From Rhopalosiphum padi (taxonomy: Eukaryota; Arthropoda; Insecta; Hemiptera; Aphididae): DNA of 64,000 bases. Positions 26,101 through 37,330 of this stretch are shown here, in pieces; positions within the stretch are counted from its first letter, which is position 1; each line of letters begins with the position of its first letter. A program made the translations under genes and the position numbers. Under the pieces are notes generated by a model. That model worked only from the letters and a program-made list of their open reading frames with translations, was not told where the DNA came from and made no database searches. The stretch lies in the NCBI RefSeq assembly GCF_020882245.1, contig NC_083600.1:23994001-24058000 (forward strand). The letters are read 5' to 3'.

Positions 26101-29100
26101 AATTACAGTTTTAAGTAGAAAAATATGACGAATTTCTGCTAATAAAAATAGGTTTAATGAATAATATTTAAAATATCTCATAAGGAATTCACATAATAAT
26201 ATTATGTATAATTATAACTGTATATACCTAGGTATAATTATATAGTTCATCATAAATAAAGTATTTATAGTTTTCACAGAACACTCGTCGTCAGTAAAAT
26301 TATAAGGAATTGCTAATGTTTTTATAAGTGATCGAGTTAATCGGGCATATGTTTGTTTATTGTAGATATTAACCTAGATTTATACCTCATCATGGTATGA
26401 TTTTAGGTACATCTATGGATCATAGACATAAACATTTGAAGTCAGCGTGACAGTAATATCTATCTAGCGATGTCTCTGATTCAGAGACTCTGAAAATATG
26501 GAAGTTAAAATATATACATGAATAGTTAGACGCTAAAGATAAACCTGACCAAGTAATTCACAGTATACTCATAAATTAGATAAATAGAGAGAGTTAGTTG
26601 AAAACTGATTGAAAATAATGTTTTACATATATGTAATATATGGCAAAATTGATGGGATGTGTTGGTTAAAAGAAAACGACGATAATTCGTAATAATATTT
26701 ACAGGAAATACTGATCTAGTTGTCTCTTTACTCTTTTTTACGAGCTGTGTAAAAATATTTTCACAAATCACCATTAAAAATAGGGTTATTTATTTATTTT
26801 TCAACGGTCCTTGTTTTTTACGAACTCGACATAACCCGTAAAATTGTCTGTTGAATCCTTGTCTGAATGCACTACTTACGGTGGCTATAATAATATATTG
26901 TACAACATAAATCATATTACGACGTACATAACGATTACCAATAATAAATAGCCCCCGAAAATGTGGTGACATAAAAACGGTTGGACACATTAAATTTCTT
27001 TTTTTTTAAATTTTAATGTTTTATTACTATCAGCATTGTAGTAATAACACTTAGGTCAGGATGGGAAGAATATTAGAGAAGGAGATCATGTTTCATATTT
27101 ATTTATTATTTTTTACAATTTATTTATTTGATGCCGGAAAAAAAATCTTCAAAAGCAATAACAATAAAATATAGGTTAAAAAATGTAAAAACACCTGATA
27201 TAAGCTGTTTTAAAATTATTACTGTTGTCTATTACGATCGTATACAGTATAAGACAAAACATACAATATAAATAGCCCATGTTAGCCATTGATTACTATA
27301 AAAAAAATACTGCTTAATAGTTAATACACTATATTATATAAAATATTTTAAGTTGTTCGTTTTCACATTTCAGTTATTATTTATCTCTTAAGTTTACACC
27401 AATATTATAGATGCATGAAAATGAAAACGTAAAATACGGTTATTACGATTACCTATGTTATTATGATTTTATTTTTTACAGGTTTAACCTTTAATAATTT
27501 AATTGTTTTTATCGAGTGGGTACTTGAAAATAATGGCTACTGTTAAATTAATGTCATTTGGATATTGTCGAGGATATCAACTTTTTCAAGTGCAATTATG
27601 TTGTAATCGTAAAGCGATATATTATAATGAAATTTGTGTTAATCATATGTAATACCTGTACGCACGTCGCGACGCGTTAGTACACCAATAAAGCATAATC
27701 ACTAATCAATAACTAATCAGTTTATCATTTATGTTCCGACGTTTAAATAAAATAAATCTTTCTTTGAATTTTTTAATCGTTATCCTTATTTTATCATATT
27801 ATGCTTATTGATTAAAGTAAAAATTGAAACAACCTTAATTTTATATTAGAGTAGAAACTGTATAACTCAATCCTTTGAACGCTTTAATCCAGACGGTACA
27901 TTTATTCATTATACATACTAGATGATTTTTAATCTATCTTATTTAATCCTTGAATACAATCAACAAATGAAACAAATTTATCTACAGTGGTTTTTTTATC
28001 CTATATCCCCTTTACCTAAAAGGTAAATATTGTAGTTATATAATTCAAAGTTCTTTCAAATTTTAAAGCACTAAAAACAATAAGGTACTGATTTTTTCAC
28101 TAATATAGAGAATTAAATTAATTTGCCCTTTTTGGATACATAGTCATATATCTATAGTCCTATAATTAAATACTTTTGTTATTTTTTATTTTGTTATATT
28201 TTACAAAAATTCTAAAAAGGATGGTAAAACAAAATATATTGATTATTTGAATATTTTTGATAAAACTCCAGTAGTCCGATCGAAACGCTAATACGGACAA
28301 AGAATCTTATTTTGAGTTCAACCAGACTACCAAGGGTTTACTATATACTTTGGTCCAGTTTGGTAACAATTGGCGATGTGTCTAAAAAATAAACAAATTA
28401 CTTTAACTAAAATAAAAAGATACACCAAAACTAAATTTTTTTTTTTAAATAGTATAAGTTTATATGTATTAAAGCTAAATATCAGCTATTACAAAAATTA
28501 TAATAATAGGAATTAGAATTACCGTTAATTCGTTAATATATTTATATTAATGTTGTGCTTTGAAGATAAAAATATAAAATTACTTTGAATTCAAGTCGAT
28601 TTGCTTTAAATTATTCATTCGGTATAGTAATTTTTCATTTCTTTTAAAATATTGGAGTTTTGCAAGACAGTCTTCATTTCTATCAAACATCCTAATAGTT
28701 GACTTCACTATGAGATAAAACGAACAGTCTATAAACGCTAAGAACTATAACCATTGATTAATTATTAAGTTATTTATTACTTAATCAATGATATTAGTTT
28801 ATTTCCTATTTTAATTAACTTTTCCATCCTAACTATTACAATTTTTGGACATTCAATTTATCAAATAAAACTGAAACACATAATGATATACCTATATGTA
28901 CCTAATTTAAATTTCCTTATATGAATTGTTTGATAAATATTATACAACGTTATTTTAGTTTCCAGTTCTTTCTAACTATGAGTATTTATTTATAATATTA
29001 TTATAAAATAATATATTATTGTCATATCGAAACTTTCTGTTAATACACATAATCGGTACATACGTCTCACGCTTGTTTGTTTAATGAACACAATAATTTA

Positions 29101-29569
29101 AAATTATTTATTTGTTTATCAGAATTATCAGAAGACTAAAAAAAAATACTGTTTTGCAGAAAATAAACAAGCTACCCAATACTCACGTCCCACAACACCG
29201 GCAATAAAGCAAACAATATACGTTTGACTCGTTCGATATTTGATATCCATCAAAAACATATAATAACTAAAAATCTTATATAGGCACTTGCATTTTTAAT
29301 AATACTATATTTATATATATCTATAAAAACGACTGGAGCCATTGTCTATTTAAAATAACAATATATTATTATATTATATATACGTTCTACGAAAAACGTT
29401 TTTGGCTCTGTTCGGCCGTCGCGGTAAACCGTCAGCGCACAAGTCCAACGACCGTGACAAAAAAAAAAATTCAAATAAAAAATAATAATAATAAAATAGA
29501 TGCAAAACGTTAATCTCTCGCGGTGCATAATTACACGATGTGATGGGTCAGAGATTTTAGGGCAAGACG
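23121..29569. other. A/T-rich intergenic stretch upstream of the Sox15-like gene
   Basis: No convincing exon was found. The DNA is very A/T-rich with short chance frames, short A or T runs, and few CpGs after about 23400. The only structure I would single out is the inverted repeat at 25931..26022. Confidence 0.6.
25931..26022. repeat. Imperfect inverted repeat with 12-bp perfect core arms
   Basis: ATGGTTATCTAC (25949..25960) and GTAGATAACCAT (25988..25999) are perfect reverse complements 27 nt apart. Further out, ATTATAC (25934..25940) faces GTATAAT (26014..26020) after small bulges. The whole could fold into a hairpin of about 90 nt. It might be a small inverted-repeat transposon remnant or an RNA hairpin. 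No open frame. Confidence 0.5.
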
Positions 29570-29790
29570 ATTTAATTTCATAATAAATCGGTGGCGGCCC
29601 GTGCGACGGCCAGAATATATTATGTATATATTTTGTAGACGCGTTCTGTAACCGTTTCTGTGTCCAATTATCCGACTATAATATTATTATATATAGCGAC
29701 CATTATCCGATCAGCGGAATGAAATCATTATAAATCCGAAGCGGCACGGCGTAGCGCGGCTGACCGGCGCAGGGCGATACTACGGACGGA
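29570..29790. promoter_or_regulatory. CpG-rich, homeodomain-motif island, candidate enhancer
   Basis: A patch of mixed composition about 7 kb upstream of the Sox15-like start. It contains CCAATTATCCGAC and CCATTATCCGATC, two near-copies of one ATTATCCGA word about 45 bp apart, then GAAATCATTATAAATCC and CpG-rich sequence. Repeated near-identical binding words are typical of enhancers. No coding frame of note. Confidence 0.3.
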
Positions 29791-29809
29791 TAGGTAGAGT
29801 GTATACTGT

Positions 29810-29830
29810 ATATATATATATATATATATA
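29810..29830. repeat. (TA)n microsatellite
   Basis: An uninterrupted TA run just after the CpG-rich island. Confidence 0.85.
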
Positions 29831-32254
29831 AATCTAAATAGTAACTATATAATAATATAGTCTATATTATGTACAATAATTATTATTATAATACAGCACC
29901 ACCGCCGCGGGCAGATCGCTATCGTCTTATGCTCTGTACACGGTCCGCAGATTTTTCGTCCATCGCTATATGATATACTTATATATATATATATGTACAC
30001 GTGTTCATGCATATTATTATTTTTCTTCTGTTCTCTTGCTCGTAAGTACAGTGATTTTGTAATTTTATAATAGAAAATAGTATACGATTTATTTTGTATC
30101 AGTCCATTCCATGAACATACCTATACAGCAGCAGCATATACTTTGTAAATATTATATACGAGCAGTATATTGGCTATTGTTGTATAATTTCTGCAGATCT
30201 TTGTATTTTCTTCTCTCGTACATAATTGTTTCCCGGTTGAAGCGTAACCCACACGTCATGTTTCCGAGGTACTTTTCATTAAAATATTTTTTCTATTTTC
30301 TATTTCGCCTTCTGTTAATGATGTCATTCCTATCGCTTTGTATCTTTACCATATAATTATATTAGTGACACAGTGATACTTCGATAAGAATGACTATACA
30401 TATCTGACCTAAAGTATGTTCTGTTGCTGACCAAATTCGAGCGAACCCGAGAAATATAATATTTTCTTTTCTGTCAATTGAGGATGAACAATTCTATAGA
30501 CCTTAGCATAAATAGCAGTAATAAATATGGTACTATGTCACAATTATATACCAGTTATTAGTTTGATGTTTGTTTGTCCCCTCTATTATCTCTGGTTGAA
30601 GTATCACAATTTTCTTAATTATTGGAGAAAATAATTTCGAGCCAGTTTTCAAAGATAAACAACAGTGGGGTCAAGGTCAGGTTATAAAATGTTTTCTTGT
30701 AAAAAAATATATTGCAACAAGTGTCAATGTAAATCTTCCAAAGTTTAGTGAAACTCGAAATGTCTCGAAAACGTGGAAGTAATAATAAATAATTCTTATT
30801 GTTTTTTTCTAAATTTCTTCTATTTTATTTCATTATCTTACTACTTAAAAATGTTATCACTTCCCTTGAATAAGTGTTAACAATTTTACATATATTTAAA
30901 AAGAAAAAAATTAATATGTCTTTAATTTTTTAACATTTATGTTATTTAGTTATAACTTTATAAGTCAATATAATAATAATAAATTTGATGTTATTAATTT
31001 GTGTACACAGGATAAATGGTGAATAGTAAACATTTTATTCTTCTCTCTGTTTTGTAAAATTTATTTAAAATTCTGTGGCGTGTTATAATTTGTAACTTAT
31101 AAATTTAATTCTAATAATTATGAGGTGAACATTTCTGTGTCACCGTTCGTATATGTTGTATATAATGGAAATGAAAATATATTTTAGTCTTATCTTAAAA
31201 ATGTATTAGGTTTAGGTATATAGACATTCAAACATTTTGTTTGTTTTTACAAGTACCATCGCCAATTAACAAGTAGCAAATGTGGTTAATATGTTAATTT
31301 CAATAATATTGAGTATCGACTATCGATCGATTTTTTGACTAACGATTTAAAATAGACAGGGTTGTAAATGTTTTCATATTAAACCTCGTATTTCAACGCG
31401 CGGTAAAAACTTAAGTTTTGTTTGGAGGAAGGCTAGAGCTATATTACATCAGTTAGAGGCTTAGTTCCTCAGACCCCCCCCCCCGTCGCTATTTCTACGT
31501 ATATATGCGCCTATACACCTTTATGCTGGAGCACGATATAATATGTCTTGTTTCAGTACCTATATACCTATACCAATATAATATTATATACTCCCGTGGC
31601 GGCGCAAGTTACGCCATACAAATACGAGAGTATGACGAGTATATGTATATATATTTTCCATAGGTAATAATATTATGTCTAGGCGAACGGTTGTCCTCAA
31701 CACGCGGTATCGCTGATACGCGATACTCGCGGTGGTATCAACATTGTTGTTGCCGCTGCCGTGTGTATATACTTCATACTATATATATTATGTAATATAC
31801 CTATATATAATACGGTGTGATACGATATTATTATTATTATTATTATACATTTATTCCTACGCAGATACAAATATAGGTATAATATGTATTATATTAAATG
31901 TTCTTATTCGTATATATATATGTAAATACAACTAATACAAGTATGAAGTATTATTTTATAGTATGTCGACGCGAGCGCGGGCGCGCGCCTGTATGTGTAG
32001 TATTTATGTGTGGATGTGTGTGTCTCGGGACGGTCGAGTTGCGTCAGATCAGACGGGTAAACGGATCCGGTTTTATGGTGCGATAAACACGCGCTCATCC
32101 CGATGACGGAACAACCATATCAGTTTTATTGTATGGGTTCGCCCCGGGGATCGGATGATAGCGAAAAAAAATTACGTATATATATACTTTATACGTTTAA
32201 CACTATATTATATTCGTAAAATACTAAAATTGTACTTTTATGCATGCGTCTATA

Positions 32255-32287
32255 ATATATATATATATATATGTATGTATGTATGTG
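32255..32287. repeat. (TA)n-(TGTA)n microsatellite
   Basis: A TA run passing into TGTA tetranucleotide units. Confidence 0.85.
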
Positions 32288-32572
32288 TTTATATAAAAAT
32301 ATTTTATAATATGTGTCGCGCACTTTAATATTATACATACATTTGTTGCGGTATTACTACAGCGGCGGTCCGATTAATTTTTTTGAAAATCGTATTTCCA
32401 TAAATCTTTGTCTCGACTGTACAGCATATATGTATATATGTATGTATGACTCTTGTGCTGTAGTCCCTATTTAAACTCACTTACGTATAATAACGACTGC
32501 TGATTTATCGAAACGTAGTATATATATTTTTTTTTAATACATAGAAACTCCGTTTCGACTTTAAGCCGAAAC

Positions 32573-32596
32573 CATATATATATATATATATATATA
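32573..32596. repeat. (TA)n microsatellite
   Basis: A perfect TA run of about 24 nt. Confidence 0.9.
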
Positions 32597-32690
32597 GATA
32601 CCGTATATTATCAGTATTAACAATCAAACATTTTGCCGAAAGAAAAAATAACTAACCAACAGAACGTGAATAAAAAATATAGATAGGTAT

Positions 32691-32717
32691 AACGTAAACA
32701 AACGAGTTGTTTACGTT
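32691..32717. promoter_or_regulatory. Perfect inverted repeat of two forkhead-type sites
   Basis: AACGTAAACAA (32691..32701) and TTGTTTACGTT (32707..32717) are exact reverse complements around the 5-nt spacer ACGAG. Each arm holds GTAAACA, the consensus core for forkhead proteins. The element could bind a head-to-head pair of forkhead factors or act as a hairpin. Confidence 0.45.
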
Positions 32718-32747
32718 TTTTTTACGCAAAATACGCGTATACACAGG

Positions 32748-32774
<27 letters not shown>
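32748..32774. repeat. (TA)n microsatellite
   Basis: A perfect TA run of about 27 nt, 30 bp beyond the inverted repeat. Confidence 0.9.
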
Positions 32775-32778
<4 letters not shown>

Positions 32779-34540
32779 TGTAATAATATATAGTTTTGTT
32801 GTAGCTCGTCCTACTTTTTAAGAGTTTTTTGATTAAACTGCAATACGTAATAATGTACTAAATACAATATAATATTATGTATATAGGTCGGATACGAATA
32901 GCACAGTATGGTCAATATGGATAAATAGGTACTACTGACGTAGTGTTCACAATCAAATATGCGATAACGCATACTCGCACTTCAGTTTCGTCTCGGCAGG
33001 GAGACGCAGAGGGGACTAACCCGATTATAATGAATAATAGTTAGAATAGCTACCACAACTTTTATTTTTTGAGAAAAACATTTATCACGGTACGCTGTTT
33101 TGACCAAAACATTGATGATTAATCCACCCTCCTTATGTTATTCTTTAAGCGATTTCATTAATGTTCCTTTTTCATCTATTTATTTTCAGAATCTGCGTGG
33201 AATGTGGATATTTATTATCAAAGTCGTAATAGTTTCAAAAATCGATAAAATTAGAAATTAAGCGTATTTAAAGTATTTTAAAAGTATTTGTCAATTCATT
33301 GTGTTATTGAAGATTAGGCACTATATTAAACTACATTTGACTATGGAATGTTTATTTGTTGTGATAACACTTTTGCAGTGCAGTGTCAAGAGGGTATATA
33401 TGGTGTGGGAGCCGCCTACGGTAATACGTGCGGTATAATACTATATTAATGTGTTGAGGCACGCGAATACTTTTACGCGCCATCCGGCGAGTGCGTCGAA
33501 TGCCTACACAACAGCAGTATTATCCACTTCGACGTGTTAACAATAATATATAAGATGTAATTAACGATCGTTGACACGATCAATATATATACATTACGGA
33601 GCCTGATGGCGTGGCGGTGCGGCGGTTGTCGGTGATGTGAATATTCGTGTTAACGTGTAAACGTTCCGAACAGATGTGTTGTGGCTGCAGTGTACTTGCA
33701 GGGGTAAAATAAATGCACGTCGTCTTTGAGCATGCGCCTTGTACAACTATTAAAAGATAACGAATCCGGTTTTTTATGTGGTACACGGAACATCGTGTTA
33801 CTACCCATATAGCCTATTCGATATTCACCGTATATTATGTGATACAGCCGACTTTGCACTCTTGCAGAAATAGGTACTTACGAGGGCGTTGGGGCTACTC
33901 GGCTGCGCGATGACAATAATAATATTGTATAATAATATATTGACTATATATGTGTTCATTTATAATTCTGAAAATACAGCAAATAATGCGTTACACCGGT
34001 AAAAATACCTTAGTTATCATAAATTCAGTCGATTCACGTAACATTAGATCCTATTTTAAATATATATTATTTTCTAGTTTCGGCCTAACACGTTTTTTTC
34101 ACTTATTATTTTATTAGAAAAACAACGATCACCTTACTATATTATTTCTCATTGTACTACATTTATACATTATACCTCATTATTTATCGAAAGCCCCTCT
34201 GGACACAAATCGTAGAACGAAATATTTTATGACACGCTTTGAACGTATATCATTATCGCCGAGTGTCACGAGGAAAAAAATACATATTATTGAAATTTTC
34301 TATTATGCCTGGCTCGCGCGTGCGTACGTGAAACAAAATCTGCCGCAAGGAAACGTTTCAAATTAAAATATATAATTTCTATTTTTTTTCGCATCTATAC
34401 ATATTACATATATATATATATTTAGGTCCGTCTTATAATGTAGCGGGAAACATCGGGCACTGCAGATATTTTCTTTCCTACATATAATATAATAATAATA
34501 ATAATATAATGTAACGAAACGTATTTAATTTAATTTTTTT

Positions 34541-34960
34541 TCCCGTTTTGTTTTTAGCCACTATTCTTTGTGCCGGGTGACGACCACGTTTGAAATACTG
34601 CAACGGTTACCGCATAATTGCGCGCCGCGAACGTGTTCACGCGCGGTTGACAGGAACTGCAGATATCGCGACGGTAGACGAGAGGACACGCGCGTGTGGC
34701 TGTCCGCGAGCAGCAGCGGTCGCGGCGGAGGGGAAATCTCGAGTAAATCATTTACGCGCGTATTCCCGAATGTAAAGGGAAAAAAATAATATGAACGAAT
34801 CTCAAAAGAAAACTCGCTGCTTTTTCCTCCACGCACTGATTGCCGCTCCTGTGCCGCTGCAGCAACGTGTTTTAAATACCGCGGTTGTACCTCACATCAC
34901 GCGCACACACGAAACCGTGACAAAATTACACACCATACAATCGCGGGAGAGACGAAGACG
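34541..34960. promoter_or_regulatory. CpG island with exon-like left edge
   Basis: A strongly CpG-rich block of about 400 bp. On the plus strand its left edge follows a pyrimidine-rich tract ending TTTTTAG at 34552..34558, as a splice acceptor would. Frames of 60 to 91 codons are open on both strands, as expected of G/C-rich DNA, and none resembles a known family. It could be a non-coding first exon or promoter, an enhancer, or part of an unrecognised transcript. Confidence 0.3.
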
Positions 34961-37019
34961 GCGACGATACATATTCATATATATATATATATGTATTGTT
35001 TATGTGTATGACTCGCTGCTGTAGCGATCACGGTGACGACGACAACGACGATGATCGACGAAAGAAGACGAGAAAAAGTCTACAGCAAACGTGTATCGTA
35101 TAAATTATTATTCTATACTTATATATAATAGCGGTCGGAGGAGACGAAAAAGGTGGAAATAAATGAAAATAATATATATATATCGTAAAGTGAAATTCGT
35201 CGCGCTCGTAGAAACGCCGACGACTCGCGACTATATGCACCAACACACTCTGTGTCTCCTATATAGGTAGTATTACAGTAAGTACCTATATATAAATATA
35301 TATATTATATATATTATATACATATTATTACATATAGGCGGCAATTTTATTGTACACGTCGGACGCGTGATGTTAACAGAGTGTGCGGCGGATCCGTTCG
35401 ATTCCGAGTAGTATGACGAGGTGAAATGTTACCCACTGCCGCGATAGTATGATACACACTAACCTCGTGTTAAACCTTATACATAATATATATAGTATAT
35501 ATTATACCTATGTAATGGGTACCTATTATAGCTATGATGTATAAAATTCATGTCGTTTTGTATAATTTTTTACTCGAGCGATTTTCTAATGACCCGACAA
35601 CCGTGAACGCGTATACGGTTCAATATTATAATGCATAATATTATTGTACGATGGTAGATATACTCATCGGTAATAGGCACATGTAACTGTAGTGTTAATA
35701 TAATAATATAGACGACTCGCATTTATTTTTTATATATATGTTTGATACATTGATATTAGCAATTTTAATGATATAAAAAAAAAATTGTAAATATTTATAA
35801 TTTATTAATACCAATTAAAAGTAGGTACCATTGTTGATTGTCACGCAACTATTATAATCATTTTAAAAGTATTATATCCATAATATCCATATCGCATAGT
35901 TTATTTTATAGGATAAATTTCATAATATTCCGGAGTTATAGACTATACAGTATATTTATAGTAAAAACTAAAAACATAATTTATTGAAGGCATAATACTA
36001 TTTAAAACTAATTTTTCAAAAAGTTTACTTCTTTTTACAATGCTTGATACGGATTCAGTATTTCTGAATATTGTTTTTGTCACATTTTTATGGTTTAATG
36101 GAACTTATTTCTAGAAAAATGAGTTTAAGCTAGTTAGACTATTTAGAGTATAATAAGAAAACTAAATATGCTTTAGATAGTTTACACAATTAGTTATCAA
36201 GAATCAAAATACTCCATCTGAGCCTAGAGATTTTGCATGATTTTATAAATAAATGGAAACTGTCTGATTACTAATTAAAAACGTGTGAGTTAAGAATCAA
36301 TGTTTTTATTCATGTCATATAGTAACTTTTTATTTTCCATTAAAGTGTTAAGAAATATACCATTATTTAATCCATACTTCTCTTAATCCTTTTTAATTTT
36401 TTAAATAGTGGGATAGATTATATTTTAAAATATCATTGAATTATTACATTAAAAAAAATATGTTACTATATTTATAGTGTTATTATATTCAAAGTAGGTA
36501 TATTTTCTAATTTGATTGATTTTTTTCCACAATTCCGAAAATGTACACTATTAGTTTTTAACATCCACGTCGTCTAAATATACTGCAACATATAAGCACG
36601 GTAGTCGACAATAATTACATACGTGAGTACTAACTCACAGAATTATTATTATTTAAAAGTGGATTGCGTCATTTGACACATTATCAATGCGCAGTATTAT
36701 ACCTAAGCCGTCTTATAGGTACTTGTATCTTGTATAGACTATTGAGCGTTTTAAGCTTATGATTTTCATAAATATTGTAATGTCTGTACCGTTTCGGTTT
36801 ATCATCATACCATATATTCATATGTCATCAGTGGAGTAGGTTACAACTGGTGTAATATATTAATACCTATATTTTGTTATAATACTGTTATAGTCTGTAG
36901 ACACTAGACGTTCAATGTTGAAATGCAAAATGCAGATAATACTTCAGAAATAATCATAATGCTTCCCCGCAGAGTGCCAATGTAATATAATATAAAACGT
37001 CGAATTGTATTTTCTCTTT
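34961..37019. other. A/T-rich stretch, no gene seen
   Basis: Contains TA-rich microsatellites near 34978 and 35290, a moderately CpG-rich patch at 35010..35450, and then plain A/T-rich DNA. No supported feature. Confidence 0.5.
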
Positions 37020-37330
37020 TCCGGCCACATTGCGTACTTTACGTATGAATAAAGCGGTTTATATTATATTATTATATGTGTACAATGATTTAATCAATCC
37101 CCGCGAGCACGCAAATATCGCAACGATTTGTCCGTTTTATTGCCAACGCCGTGCGCCGTAGCAAGGCTTGAGGAGAGAACAGCCGAATGATAACTGGAAA
37201 ATTGTTTTAAAAGTAAAATTCTATGATTTATATCGCTCGCGAAAATAAATTCCATATGGCGAGATAATTAATGCGCAGACGGTTGATAATTATTTTAGGA
37301 GACGGCACGCACTGTGTGTTTTCTCTTCTA
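37020..37330. promoter_or_regulatory. Motif-dense island, candidate conserved non-coding element
   Basis: About 300 bp of mixed composition without a sizeable open frame. It includes TTTAATCAATCC, AATTCCATATGG (a CATATG E-box), GAGATAATTAATGCG and GGTTGATAATTATTTTAGG, so several homeodomain-type TAATTA/TGATAA cores lie close together. Dense, non-repetitive, non-coding motif clusters of this kind often prove to be enhancers. Confidence 0.3.

Larger units (their letters stand above)
29831..34540. other. A/T-rich intergenic stretch with many microsatellites
   Basis: No gene was recognised. Contents include TA runs (listed separately where long), a C-run near 31482, a perfect inverted repeat at 32691, and a possible micro-exon at 33384..33420 discussed as a finding. 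Confidence 0.5.

Noticed and set aside
35390..35410. B-box-like GTTCGATTCC
   Set aside because: No A-box or cloverleaf upstream; a lone short match is expected by chance.
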